Shown here: positions 47,945-60,480 of the stretch, piece after piece
Layout of the letters: each line of letters starts with the position of its first letter
How positions within the stretch are numbered: the first letter of the stretch is position 1
Assembly: GCF_904849725.1 (NCBI RefSeq)
Contig: NC_058521.1
Location: 101,480,244-101,544,243 of the forward strand
Origin: Hordeum vulgare subsp. vulgare
Lineage: Eukaryota; Streptophyta; Magnoliopsida; Poales; Poaceae
Length of the DNA stretch: 64,000 nt
Reading direction: 5' to 3'
Notes under the pieces: generated by a model
What the model saw: only the letters and a program-made list of their open reading frames with translations
What the model was told of the DNA's origin: nothing
The model's database searches: none
Position numbers and translations under genes: made by a program

Positions 47945-49984
47945 GGCATTTTCAACACGGTCCCTCAAACCATTCACAACCGTGTGGGTGTAGTTGTCAG
48001 GGCGCACATTGTCATCCAAAATAGCACCTTATCGGTCTGTGTACTGGTTCGGTTATCCATTTCCCAGCAAAGCAAACGAAGAAGAGGGGGAAGGGCCTTT
48101 GTGGGCGTCCGAACAGCTTCCACGTACACGTTACACACCACAGACCGGCTCGATAACCTCTACCATGATGGCACTCTCTCCAATGTGAAGCGATTGCCGC
48201 GCATTCATGCTGCTCAGGGCCACTCCAACACACCAGTGATGCAGTTATGCCGGCCCAGAGCGGGCGCGTCGTGTTATGATGCAACACTGAAGCGACAAGC
48301 CGGCCGAGAGTGTCGCCCATGACATGTCGGGGTCTCCATGCCTGATTAGTGAAGGAGCACCGTGATTGAACGGGAGGGAACAAATAACTACCACATTCAA
48401 AAGGGTTCCCCATTCTTTTGCTTGTTGACATTAAACAGGTTCACCGACCTAGTAACCCACTCTGACGCGTGCATTAACACACCCTGTCGCTTAGCCTTAC
48501 TCGCATCTGCTATTCAAACGAGATCATGCCCGACACAAACCACACCACACCATGCCTGCTTCACATCCTCCTTCGTGCACTACCTCCATCATGGTCGCAA
48601 GCTCTATCAGGTTGCAGGAGAGCCTCTCGATGGAGCAAAAACATGAGTTTGGCGACCTTGTTGCCAGTTGGCACGGGTGTCATGCGAGGCGAATAGAGGC
48701 CATCCTGCCACCAATCTCCACAAAGGTCTCCGAGGACGAGAAATGCCCTTGCCCACGTTGTTCCATTCCGACTTGAACATTGAAGATGCGCATGTGCACT
48801 TCAACACCGTCATGAATGAGGAGCAACCGGTGCCAACATTTCGGCAGGACAGGAGAAGCAAGGCTACAACCTCGACCTCACGCATCGCTAGTTGGCAGAT
48901 GGCTAGATCTACAGCGAGTTCGCAAGCATGGAGGTCATGAAGGGCATTGCCGCGGAGAACCCAAACTTTGTACCGTTGAAGCACCGGCAGTCGCGGATGA
49001 GAACTCACTCATGTCATTTGTGCCAACAATTATGCCTTGTTCATGGCTACAACCATGATGCCCACCCGTCCACGTCCATCATTGATCTCACCTCCACCAG
49101 CAGTGTCCAAATCATGGACTCCAACAAGGAGGGGTAGGTCATGGGAGACGACAACGCCTCGTGTCCTATGTGGTCCAGTCCATGTCCCATGTCCTACTCT
49201 TGCTTGTCAGTGGCCACACCATCATTTTGTGGGCCGGGTTCACGGTTATCGGATATGTACTCGGAAGGGGGCGTGGAGCACGGGTTCAATGGAAGATATT
49301 GAAAATGTAAAGAACCTTCTTCGGTTCAAATGAAAATCAACTACTTTGCATAAAATTTGTTCAACCAGTTTGAAATGTACATGGTTGGATGGTAGGCTCC
49401 CACATCCCCGTTCGCGGATCAGTCTACGAACAAAATATTGTGTCCATTCTAGGATCCGGTGCTGGAGATGGCCTAATGGTGGATTACTCATTTTCTTCCT
49501 CACATGCATATGACGCAAATGATTTGTCGTGCACATTTATGAGTTGAATAACGAACCCATAAAGGCCCCAAAAGAGTGCTCTAGTGATCATTTAACTCTC
49601 TACACATCCATTGCTCTTTGAATAATTGTTCTATTGAGCTTATTTTCACAATACTCCTACTTGAGTGGAGTTCAAACAACCACTTCCTGTCTAGTCCGCT
49701 GTTCGTCACAAACATCAAGCCTGGACTTATTTACTTTTTTTATGGTACTATGACGGGCTTACACCATATTGAACCATTTTAATTTTCACTATAGATAAAA
49801 GTAAGGTACAGCACAAGAGATACAAGATATAATCCAATGCAGACAAGAAGGCACAAGGAACAATAGAAGAAGAACCATAAAAGAGCTACGACAAGTAGCC
49901 AACATGGACAACTTAACACCCAACACCACAAGCTGGACCGAGTAGACCGAAAGCAGGCTTTGTTGAATCAGTTAAAAGGAGATT
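47945..49984. other. Low-copy-looking DNA, possible MULE-like element
   Basis: Not recognised as a retrotransposon. GGCCACTCCAACAC (48218) and GTGCTGGAGATGGCC (49459-49473) are near inverted copies and might be terminal repeats of a non-autonomous DNA transposon, but no matching target duplication was found. The middle (about 48500-49150) is moderately GC-rich with several short overlapping frames in both strands and no domain I recognise. 49800-49984 is A-rich, also unrecognised. Confidence 0.4.
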
Positions 49985-52173
49985 TGTGATGATGAGTTGA
50001 TGGATATACTTCTCGCCCCTCGTTGGTTACCCCAAGTGGAAGGTGGAGATGTAGTCAGCAGCAGATTTCACTTACACGGAGACTGTAAGGTTTATCGAAC
50101 CAGGAGGACTCGTAGGCTCAACAACTAGGTGTCTCATGTCCTGGTCAGCAGAAGGCGTGGACCAGCACACACACAACAAATAACTTTTCTCCAAACGAGT
50201 ACAAAGAGGTTGTCAATCTCTTCGGCCTTGTAGTTTGCAAAGGATCAAAACACAAGCGGGAAAGTAATAGGGATTGCAATGGAAACGTAAATGAAATCGG
50301 TAAAGGATGGATGTGTAAACAATAATGGTGATATGGACCAGAGTCACATGATGTTCACTAGTGATGTCTCTCTCCCAAAAGACGATAAACAACTATGCTT
50401 GGGTAAACAAATCACAGTTGGGCAATTGACAGAATTATGAACGCACCGCAATGCTAATTATGCTAATTGATAGTTAGAGGTTCAATAGCAATGGGCAGTA
50501 CACCAAGACAAGTAGACCGTTTATTCATCAGCATCTACTTACTAATCATCCACCTTGAGATATCTATCCAGAACATCTCTCCAGTATTAAGTTGCAAGCC
50601 CCACCCAAAGTGTAAACTCAAAGCAACGAACAATTGCATTAACGAACTATGCGTAAGGTAAACAATCCTTGCAACCGTGGTCACAAGCACCGTTGTTTTC
50701 TCCCTCGTGGCAACAAGCACATCCCCTAGTCTCATGTTTCTGTCACTCAAGCTAGACATCGAGGGGCATGAACCCACAATCATGCATAACGCTCCCTCTT
50801 GGAGTTACAATCTACTACTCGGCCAAAGCAATAAATAACAACGGAGAACATGCATGAATCACTAAGGAACATAATAGAAAAGGATAATCAAATATATAAC
50901 TCATAACAATCTGACCATAATCTCATAATCCATCGGATCCCAACAAACCGAGCATAGCAATAGCAAGAGAATTACATAGATGCCTTGATCATGTAGGGAA
51001 GCTCAGAAGGACTAACCATTGAAGCACAAGATTGGATTGAAGACATCACATAGCTACTGGTCATAGACTCATGGTCCAAGGAGGACTACTCACGACACGT
51101 CTAGGAACCGTCCATGGCGGTGGAGAAGCTCCCGGAGGTCAATCCTCCCTCCGGCAGGGTGCCAGGAAGAGGTGTCATGACGCTCCCAATCTCGGAAGCG
51201 CTGCGGCGGCGGAACGATGGAGAAATTTGCGATTCCAGATAGTCTGCAAGGGTTTCTTCTCGGGACTCAGAATATAGGCCAAAGGAGGGCACCAGAGGAG
51301 GTGGGACACACCCAGGCGACCTCCTGGCGCGGCCTAGGGCCTGGCCGAGCTAGCAGGCCGCTTGGGAGGCCCCTGGCCCCCCTCTAGCCCATCTTTGGTG
51401 ATCCGGAAGCTTCCATTTTGCTGATTTTTTATATAATTTTTCTGGAATTTTTTGGGCTTTGGAAAATTGGGTAAAAGCCCCTGCAAAATAGACATCAGCA
51501 GATAGAAACTGGCACTGGGTGCACTGAGTTAGTAGGTTAGTCCAAATATGTGTAAAATGATATAAAAGTGTGGCAAAACATATAACAATGTCACACAAAA
51601 GATCCTGGAACAAGAAGAAATTATAGATACATTTTGGGACGTATCAACATCCCCAAGCTTAATTTCTGCTCGTCCTCGAGTAGATAAATGATAACAAAAT
51701 AATTTATGTGGTGACATGCTAACACACATATAAGAACCTCAAGGTAAAGTAAGTGATATATGCAATTCAATTCAAGACAATAACAGGCAAGAGTCTATAT
51801 CTAGTATTGAGTTTAGCAAAGTAAGAACATAAGTGTGCAAGAGCTCTCCCTGTCTGTGACTCGAATGTCTCCAAATGGTGTTTGCGTGCAAGAAGTGGGA
51901 GATGGGTTGAGATCATAAAATATTTTTTTAACTGAGAACTCAATCTACTAAACCTCACACTTAGTCTCCTTCGGAATCTTATTTTGACTCATCCTCAGAC
52001 CACTAGTCAGGCACAAGTCAAAATGATCCTCTCCCTTTCGATTTTTAGCACTCATGCAATGGATAAGCGTAAGAAAGATATGTTGGCACTTAGGATGGCA
52101 AATAGAATAATGATGGGGAAGGAAGACAAAAAGGTGTGGAAGGATCACATCAAAGAGGACAACCATATACAAG
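49985..52173 (-). mobile_element. Athila-like element D, 3' LTR and adjoining interior, cut by CACTA
   Basis: LTR about 49985-51646 ends GGGACGTATCA on the plus strand (minus start TGATACGTCCC), then ACATCCCCAAGCTT, the reversed 3' LTR-bordering motif, and interior to 52173. The left LTR edge at TGTGATGATGAG is approximate. The LTR differs from those of A-C. It is interrupted by the CACTA element; the rest is outside the window. Confidence 0.7.
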
Positions 52174-52460
52174 CACTACTAGAATCAGAGAATTTGCCAT
52201 CTGTTGCTTCTTTGCCGTCTGTTGGCTGATGGCAAAGACACTCTTTGCCATCAGCTACCCAAAACCTGACGGCAAAGAGCAGGCTGATGGCAAACATCAT
52301 CTTTGCCATCTGCTGCTTCTTTGCCGTCTGCCAGCTGACGGCAAAGCACATGCAGGCAGATGGCAAAGAACCCACCCCACACCGCCGTCTAACCCACAAC
52401 GGTCCACCTATTTGTCGTCAGCTTGTTACCACTTTGCCGTCGGGGGCAGACGACAAAGAG
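52174..52460. repeat. CACTA terminal and subterminal repeats
   Basis: After the CACTACTAG terminus come about ten exact TTTGCC or GGCAAA motifs in both orientations (for example 52192, 52209, 52230, 52243, 52271, 52302, 52319, 52339, 52361, 52432), mostly in TTTGCCGTC or GATGGCAAAG. In En/Spm such motifs bind the TNPA protein. Confidence 0.85.
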
Positions 52461-52489
52461 GCAACTAGACCTAACGTCGTCAACCCCCA

Positions 52490-52830
52490 CCCCAGCCCCT
52501 CTCTCCCCCCGTAACGGCTCACCACAGCCACTGACTCTCTCCCTGCACCGCCACCGGAGCTCGTCCTCCCTCCTCGCTCCTCCCCGCGACCCGCCGCCGG
52601 AGCTCGCCCCTCCTCCTCCCTGCGACCCCCTCCTCCACCATCGTGCCCCTACTCCACCACCGCCCCCTCCACTCCGTGACCCTGGTCCACCACCGCCCTC
52701 TCTTCCCTGCGACCCCCTGCTCCACCACCGCCCCCTCCACTCCGTGACCCTGGTCCACCTTGCCGCCGACATTTCCCCCGAGCTCCACCTCATCGCTGAC
52801 GTCTCCCCTAGCCCCTTGTAAGTCCTCCGG
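52490..52830. other. C-rich leader with internal duplication
   Basis: Strongly CCTCC/CCACC-rich with a near-duplicate of CCGTGACCCTGGTCCACC at about 52674 and 52741. It yields a proline-rich frame (52423-52821) and antisense arginine/glycine frames, all explained by composition. Likely untranslated first exon or promoter. Confidence 0.5.
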
Positions 52831-52860
52831 CCCTCCTTTCCTCTCTTTGCCTCTTCGCTA

Positions 52861-53050
52861 AGGGTAATTTAGTTAAGTTAAGTTACTTAGGTTAATTTAG
52901 TTAGGTTATTGTTATTAGGTTCTTGTTGCTATTAGGTTCTTACTTTAAGTTGTTTAGGTTAATTTAGTTAAGTTACTTAGGTTAATTTACTTAGGTTAAT
53001 TTTTATTAGGTTCTTAGGTTAAGTTACTTAGGTTAATTTTTATTAGGTTG
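52861..53050. repeat. AT-rich minisatellite of TTAGGTTAATTT/TTACTTAGG words
   Basis: Irregular tandem copies of TTAGGTT with AATTTAGTTAAG or TTTTTATTAGG spacers. Probably intronic in the CACTA leader. Not the plant telomere repeat. Confidence 0.75.
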
Positions 53051-53273
53051 CAATTTTTTCTTCAAGTTTCATATAGGCTATTTAAAGAAAAAAAACAGAA
53101 TTGATTAACACTAGTTCCAAATATTGCGAAGAAAAAAGACTCTTGCATTTTGCTTCAAGTTCTATATTGTTCTTCCTATTATATGAGAATTTGAAGTGGA
53201 CATGTCATATGTGGACATGTGATTTGGACACGTGATATTTGGAATTGGGACATGTCATGCCGAAATTTCCCGT

Positions 53274-53550
53274 GAAAGGAGAAGAAGAGGAGAGGAGGAG
53301 GAGAAAAGGAGAGGAGGAGGAGGAGGAAAAGAGGAGAGGAGGAGGAGGAGGATGAGAAGAAGAAGAAGATGATGATGATGATGAAAAATACCTTCTCCTT
53401 CTTCTCCTCCTCCTCCTTCTCCTTCTTCTTGATTTCTTCTTCTTTTTCACCTCCTCCTGTTTCTTCTCCTCTTTATTATTATCCTTACCTTATTTTCTGC
53501 AACAATGAGATAATTATCCCATTTAGCTATAAAATGACATAATTAGAATA
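53274..53550. repeat. Purine/pyrimidine inverted repeat plus flank related to the 3' array
   Basis: GA-rich arm (53274-53390) then CT-rich arm (53391-53470), followed by TTATCCTTACC, CAACAATGAGATAATTATCC and CATTTAGCT words that match the units of the 60481-64000 array. A diverged single unit on the 5' side of the genes. Confidence 0.7.
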
Positions 53551-53782
53551 TTTGTGTTGATCGAGTGGATTTACATGTGATAGTTGTCTCGTCGCTATGA
53601 GGTCTGGTGTGCGAAGACCTGCACGTGCGTTGTACGAGCTCCGCCCCTGCATTCGTGGGTCACTACAAATTTCATCTCCTCCCCGCCCCTTCATTTACTG
53701 TGGCTCGGTTTCCGGATGAAACTTTCTAGATTTAGGTAATTCAACTAATTTATCAGTATGCGTGACCAGCATGCGTCTCCCG

Positions 53783-53846
53783 TTCGAAAGGGTGACATCT
53801 ATAAATATGCATGTCTTTGCATATTTATAACCGCCATCCTTTCGAA
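53783..53846. repeat. 64-bp hairpin
   Basis: TTCGAAAGGGTGACAT and ATAAATATGCA pair with TGCATATTTAT and ATCCTTTCGAA across a short loop. Confidence 0.8.
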
Positions 53847-53870
53847 TTGTCCAACATTATCCATGGACAG

Positions 53871-54086
53871 CCCGACTATGTGTAGATTGGGTTCGTTTTC
53901 CCGTATGTTGTGCTCTGGATCCGATGCGGAATTTCGTCAGTGCCTCCCTGTTGTTCTCCAGATGCACATCCTCTCTGTTTATTGCGGAGACGTGTATCAG
54001 GCGAACAGCTGGGAGGTGCTGCCGAAATTTTGCGTTGGATCCGGAGCAAAGCATGGGAAAACGAACCCAATCTACACATACTCGGG
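53871..54086. repeat. 216-bp imperfect palindrome upstream of TNPD
   Basis: Arms of about 100 bp flank a loop near 53974-53984. CCCGACTATGTGTAGATTGG at the left faces CCCGAGTATGTGTAGATTGG read from the right on the other strand; GTTCGTTTTCCC and GGATCC also mirror. Translations of both strands share MCRLGSF and GKTNPIYT ends, which confirms the symmetry. Confidence 0.9.
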
Positions 54087-54223
54087 TGGGATTACGACCT
54101 ATCTTTACCTATTAGCGTGTAGGTCGCCTGGAGGTAATAAAAATGGCGAACCTGATTAACCGATGAATATAAATGCTAAATTATATATGAATATATTTCT
54201 TCTGTCTTTTGTAGCTACGCAAG

Positions 54224-57200
54224 ATGAGTGATCGTGCGTGGATGTATACCGGTCACCCTAGTCAGAAAGAGATGACGAAAGAATGGTTTGTAAAAACAAA
54301 GGAATTTGTGAAAGCCGCATTCGCAAATGGCCAGGAAAGAAACTATTGCCCCTGTCCTGGATGCGACAACTATAAAAAGACGACACAGGCTGTAATGATT
54401 AAACACCTGCAGAGGAGGGGTTTTAAGCCTAATTATACGGTGTGCACATTTGATGGTGAGTCTATACAACGCACAAGAGCTGAGGTGGTCCATCGTCGCA
54501 CGGACGAGCATGGTACCGGGATCGAAGACATGGTGCAAGACTTTGATGATGCTCGGGATTCGGAAGATGAGATGGAGGAATCTGCAAAGGCCTTTTATGA
54601 AATGTTGGAGTCTTCAAAACGTCCTCTCCATGAGCACACTGAGCTCTGTCAGCTGGATGCCCAAAGGCCATGTCATGCCTGCAAACCTGTACCAGTCGGA
54701 CAAAATACTTTGTGTACTTAAGATGCCCTATGAGAATATAGATGCATGTGAGAAAGGATGTGTCTTATTTAGGAAGGAGTATGCACACTTGGACTATTGT
54801 CCCAATTGCGAGTCTTGCAGGTATCTTGTGGTAGACAACGGTATGGGTGAGAAGAGGTAGACCAAAATCGCAGTTAGTGTTCTTTGGTATATGCCAATCG
54901 TACCAAGACTTTAACGTCTTTTCATGGTCGAAGAGATAGCCAGACAAATGACATGGCACAAATTGGGCAAAAGAACCGAACTAGATGCGGATGGGAATAA
55001 GATGATGGTACACACATCGGATGGGGAAGCGTGGAAACATTTCGATGGATTGCATCAAGATAAAGCAGCAGATCCAAGGAATCCTCGAGTCTGCGCCGCT
55101 ACGGATGGTTTTAATCCCTTCGGCATGATGGCAATCCAATACAGTTGTTGGCCTATATTTGTCATTCCACTCAATCTCCCCCCGGGCAGATTATGCAAAG
55201 AAAGAACATGTTTCTGACGTTGATAATTCCAGGTCCCAATTATCCGGGGAAGAATATGAATGTGTACCTGCAACCGCTTAAGGATGAATTGGAAGAAGCT
55301 TGGGATAATGGGGTCAAGACATACGATGCCGCTAGAAAAGAAAACTTCAAAATGCATGTGTGGTACATGTACTCTATGCATGACTTGCCAGCGTATGCGC
55401 TATTCTCTGGATGGTGTGTGCATGGAAGGTTCCCGTGCCCCCAATGCAAGGCAGCTCTTCAGTTTAATTGGTTGCAGGAGGGTCAGAAGTATTCTTGCTT
55501 TGACTTGCATAGACAGTTCCTGGATCCTGACCAACAGTTCAGAAAAGACAAGAAGAACTTTACCAAAGGTAAAGTTGTCAAAAACTTGGCACCACCTGCG
55601 TTCACAGGCCAACAGATCCTGGATCAGTTAAACGCCCTCGAGCCTGATCCAGAGCGTCCAGGGTATTTCAAGGGGTATAATTCAAAACACGCCTGGACTC
55701 ACAAGCCATGCTTCTGGGATCTGCCTTACTTCAAAGACCTCCTTCTTCCACACAATATCGACATGATGCACACTGAAAAGAATATCGGAGAGGCTATTTT
55801 TGGTACATTGTTCGACATAGATGGGAAGAAAAAGGATAATATTAAGGCTAAGTCGATCAAGAGACACTATGTCATAGACCGTTACAAAACATGCGAGAAG
55901 GCAAAGGAAAGCAGAAGTGGTCGAAGCCAAAGGCCTGGTTCAATCTTGGAAGGCCAACTATGAGGGAAATTATCTTGTGGGTCAAAATGCACTTGATGTT
56001 CCCCGATGGGTATGCAGTGAATCTAAAGAGGAGAGCGAGTCTTGAAAAATTAAAAATATTTGGTCTCAAGAGTCATGATTAGCACATATGGCTAGAGCAG
56101 GTAATGCCGGTGATGTTACGTGGCTTTATTCCTGAGGATGAATGGCTAGTACTGGCGGAGCTGAGCTATTTCTTCTGTGTTCTTTGTGCGAAAGAATTGT
56201 CGCCTGGCGTGGTAGAAGACATGGAGGAGTTTGCACCGGAGTTATTGTGCAAGTTAGAGAATATCTTTCCACCGGGCTTCTTTAATCCAATGCAGCATTT
56301 GATTTTACATCTACCGACCGAGGCAAGATTGGGTGGGCCCGTGCAAGATCGTTGGTGCTATGCAACTGAGAGGATGCAGAAGACCCTTCGAGCTAAACGT
56401 AAAAATAAGCGTAGAATTGAAGCATCGATGGCTGAGGCATTCATTACTGAGGAGGTGGCAAACTTTGTGACAGCACACTACGAAGCCAAAAATCATCATT
56501 TGCATAATCCGAAGCCTCGGCACAATGATGCATACCCTAAAAAAGGTGGGTCCAACCTCAGCCTATTCAAAGGGAAGCTCGCACCAGCCGGTGCTTTGAA
56601 ACCAATAACGTTGGATGTCGAAGAATGGTGGAACATTTCGTTGTATATCTTCAACAACCTAACAGAAGTGCGGACGTACATCGAGTGAGTTCTCGGCACA
56701 TTTTCCCGTAACTTCTAATTCATTTGAACTGCTCTTATTCCTGGATATTTCAAACAGTTGTTACGTCGCCAAATTCTCGGATGGAGCAGTGATCGAAAAT
56801 GATTCCGTCGAAGAGTATGAGCTTCTGTCAAAGACAGGAGGCGGCTATCCCGGTTTCATCTCTTGGTTCAAACAAACGATAATTATCAATAATGGACCAT
56901 TTCATTCTTGGACTAACTTGCGGCTAATGCAACAACCGTTTCGTATTAAACTTGTAGGCTAATTCAGAGTCTGCGGACGCCGAAATGAGACAAGTCGCTA
57001 ATGGTTTTGACTATAAGGTCCGTTCATTTGAGAAATACAACATCAACGGGTATCTCTTTCGTACCTTTGGCAAAGAGCTATCTATGCCCGACCGGAAATC
57101 TACAAATTGTGGTGTCTCTACTATCGGCGAAGGTGTTATCGAGTATTATGGAAGAGTTGAAGAAATTTATGAACTTCAATTCTATGGTGAAAACCCATCG

Positions 57201-57770
57201 AACGTCGTAGTCTTTAAATGTTATTGGTTCCAGCTGAAAAAGACTAGAAGGACTCATGAACATATAGGACTAGTCGAAATCAATCCAAACACCCATTTAG
57301 ATGTTCCCGATGTCTATATTACGGCTCAACAGGCGACCCAAGTTTTCTATCTACCGTGGGCATGCCAAACGGATAAGAATCTGGAAGGTTGGTATGTTGT
57401 TTATGAAGTGTCGCCACATGTCAGACCACCTCTCCCAAATGAACAGGATTATGAACCTCACATTAACCCAGACACATATGATGGAGAATTCTTCCAAGAA
57501 ACACGTATTTCCAAGAAACGTTTCAAGAACCGTCGTGCTTCACCCAAGAACATGGAAGTAGACAGCGACAATGAATCCGACTCCAACCCTGAGCCGGAAC
57601 CAGAAGACCTGGAACTCGTAGAGGTTACTGATGCAGATGACCTGTCAATGCTTCAACGATTAAAGGAAGGCGTTTCACAACTTCACGTCGTTGAACCCGA
57701 CGAGCACGTCATTCATGAAGACATGCATGATAGTGATGATGATGATGCATTTATTGGTGATGATTATTAG
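54224..57770 (+). pseudogene. TNPD (TNP2-type) CACTA transposase, broken
   Basis: ATG 54224 opens a Transpos_assoc-type domain (CPCPGCDNY at about residue 43). A deletion with frameshift near 54658 joins CQLDA to PKGHVMPANLYQSDK. In-frame TAG (54858) and TAA (about 54912) follow GMGEKR and IVPRL. Transposase_21 domain: KHFDGLH, ATDGFNPFGMM, IPLNLPPG, a frameshift near 55185, then IIPGPNYPG, MHVWYMYSMHDLPAYALFSG, GRFPCPQC, LLPHNIDMMHTEKN. A frameshift near 55890 and TAG 56080 precede the DUF4218 domain (56104-56688; LAELSYFF, FNPMQHLILHLP). After introns come a short exon (SDGAVIENDSVEEYELLSK at about 56775) and the DUF4216 exon (56985-57770, acidic C-terminus). It would cut and join element ends; at least three frameshifts and three stops make this copy inactive. 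Confidence 0.9.
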
Positions 57771-57914
57771 TTTGTAAGATTCACAACTTAAATTATATAT
57801 TTTTTAATCTTTATTATTCATGTACACATTATTATTCATGTCAGTTATTCAATTTTTTTATGTTGTACTAATTTCTTTTAATCTTTATCATGGCAGGTCA
57901 CCAGGTGTGGAAAG

Positions 57915-60320
57915 ATGGTGGGTGCTGGTCCAGATCGCTCGACGGGTTCTTCCCAGGCGCCCCACACGAGGGGTGGTACTTCCCTTCCACCCCTATCTCT
58001 CCGTAGAGCCTTGGCAGACAGTCTGTCGACACCACCCGTGGGTTCTTCTTCGTCGGCGGCATTGCCCACTGGGAGAGGTGCTGGTCGGGTAGGGAAGAAG
58101 GGGAAGTGTACAAGGAGAGGTGGTGGCCGCGAAAGATCCAGGAGGGCTGTTGAGCCGTCCTCGCCACCACCACCAGCTCATTCACCCGAGCATAGGACTA
58201 CTATGGTCGACCCGTTTGCGGAGGAGGCTTTGGGGACTCCGTTCCAGGAGCCTGTTGTTGACGGGCATTCGTCCCATGAGACTCCGGTCCAGGAGCAGCC
58301 TCGGGTCGAGGTGCATTCGGCCCATGAGCAGCCGGAGGAGACTACGGTTCCGGAGGCTTCACCCGACGTGGAGAGGCCCGGATGGGAGACCTGGCCGGAT
58401 CATACCGAGTTGTCGGATTGGACCGAGGGTCCGGGTGGCTCAGGGGGCGGGGATGGCGGGGATGAGCTTACGGATAGTGAGGGCGATGTGCAGGTGGACG
58501 GGGCCACCGTGTACAAGCGTGGTAGTACACGTCTCCTGGTCGCGCCGGCTACCCGCGAGTAGAGGCCGGTGATTAAACCTGAAGGAGGTAGGTAAGTACA
58601 TTTACTCTTTTTTTAGCTTTTCCCTTCAAGTTTGTTCAAATATCTAATGCGATGAACATATCATACTGCAGGGGATGGGTACACCCTCTTGGAGTCCGCA
58701 GGCCGAACTCCGTCCTTGGTGTGCTTTGCCGGACAAATTTCCCGGGGTTTGTCACATTGCCTAGTGAGGGTCAGGTTCCTACACTAGGATTTTCCTGGGA
58801 GCACTACCAGGCTGCGCAGGCCCCGCCGGAGGAGATTATAGATGGTGTCTTGTGCCACACGAGGGCCGAGATGGTGATCAAGAGCTTTTGGGTAAATTAT
58901 CCTTTTACAGAATCTAAAATTAACAATATAGCTAATTATTGTACTAATCGGTGTTTTCACGTTCGATTGCAGACCTTCTATAGCTGTGAGGATGGATATG
59001 AGGAGGAGGCGGCCAGGGTTCTCTGGGCCGAGTGTAGGCGGTTGCTACAGAACTTGCGCCACGAGGCTCGGCTGCAAGCTATTCGAGATTACTACGCCAC
59101 GCGTGGTATTAAGAAGCGGAAGAAGGATTGCCGCAGAAAGTTTCTGAAGAAGGAGCAATACATGAAGGTAATTACCTATTCTTAAGTCCTTCTACATAGT
59201 TTTCTTGATTTCATTCATAGGCGTAGCGCTGAAAATTATTTCTGATAAGTTACAGGTGCCCCCGAGATGGTGTGCGGATAAGATGGATTGTTGGGAGGCG
59301 TTGGTTGATGAGTGGTGCACAGGCAGCTGGCGAGCCGTCCACGAGAATGCAAGGATCGACATAGCCAAATGGTTGGTGTGCCCCACCATCAAGGCAGCGC
59401 CAACTTACTTCAGTTTGGACGAAACTGGGTATGTGATTTGCTTCATGATTCATGCAATTCATTCTTGATGCTCATATTTTGTTCCTCTCTTTTAGGCGCA
59501 TCACAATAAGACGTAGATGCCACACTTGTACGACCTTTATGGCATGGCCCATACTGCCTCGTACAAGAAGGCGAAGGCATTCTCTGAGTCTGACCTGGAT
59601 GATCCCAATAACTTCACCAACATATCATCCCACTAGAAGCTCGTGGCATATAGGGACGGGGAAGGCTACGAAAGGGGATGACTTTAACCCTAGCCAGGAA
59701 CCTTTGGATCCAGAGCTGGTGATGATATCTGGTGGCGGGAGGCCCCATGGCTCGATAGCCATTGGAGATGGGATAATACGTTGTCCACTCACTCTTCCGG
59801 AGATCAAGGCGCGCCAGTCGAGCAGCTGTCCTGAGATAATGTGTCATCCACGGCCAGTCGAACTTGCCATCGAGGTTAGTTGTACGGACTAAGAACACTT
59901 TCATCCATTTCATTATGTGTGTCACCATAGATCATTACTGTGGTAACGAGGAATGGTGTTTCAGGCTGCTCTTCAGAAAGAGAGATTGGCAAACCAGGCT
60001 GCTCTTGAGAAAGACAGATTGGCAATCCAGGCTCCTCTTGAGGCTGCTCTTGAGAAAGAGAGATTGGCAAGTCAGGCTGCTCTTGATGAGAGGGACCAGA
60101 CCACGGCATGATTGATTGAGGAGGAGAGGTCCCGGAATGAGGCGGGTCAACGGGCCCTGTACGAGCTTTTTGTGGTAAGTTTTTTTTCACATTAGCCAAA
60201 TCATGTGTGTAATGTCTGTTTCATTACTAACTAATACGACCCACTCTTCAGGGTCTGTGCGAGAAGAGCGGTCATGTCCCTCCGCCGATGCCCGTCTTCC
60301 CTTTGATTGGCATGATGAGT
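57915..60320 (+). pseudogene. TNPA-like Transposase_24 gene, broken, seven likely exons
   Basis: ATG 57915 opens a proline/serine- and acid-rich N-terminus. Likely exons: 57915-58591, 58672-58891, 58973-59167, 59256-59428, 59496-59874, 59965-60174 and from 60252; every intron shows GT...AG. Core segments of Transposase_24 (Ptta/En/Spm family): GWVHPLGVRR, FPGFVTLPSEG, RGIKKRKKDCR, VPPRWCADKMDCWEALVDEW, then DLYGMAHTASYKKAKAF and ISGGGRPHGSIAIGDG, ending in a heptad-like coiled-coil repeat (ALEKERLA, 59965-60100). TAG at 58560-58562 (CAG expected) and 59634-59636 plus a frameshift in exon 5 inactivate it. The protein normally binds subterminal repeats. Confidence 0.85.
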
Positions 60321-60480
60321 TTCATTATAAACTAATATTAATAATTGAGTGTCATCATGCTGACTGAGACATTGCAAAATATCTATTCTGCAGAATAACT
60401 CCCGAGCGGCATCGCACGACCCTTCTCCAGGTGTTTCTCCTCCTTGATGACCACTACACTAAGTTTCACTTCTCCTGTTT

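Noticed and set aside
48552..49137. Short frames as a host gene
   Set aside because: Frames are short, overlap on both strands and show no recognisable domain or splice pattern.
52423..52821. Proline-rich 132-codon frame and antisense Arg/Gly frames near the CACTA 5' end
   Set aside because: Product of a CCTCC/CCACC-rich leader; no conserved motif and wrong place for TNPD or TNPA.
52861..53050. TTAGGTT repeats as interstitial telomere
   Set aside because: Words are TTAGGTTAA/TTACTTAGG, not TTTAGGG, and irregular.
53758..54159. 133-codon plus-strand frame before TNPD
   Set aside because: Spans the 216-bp palindrome; the opposite strand gives a similar peptide, so the frame reflects the palindrome rather than a protein.
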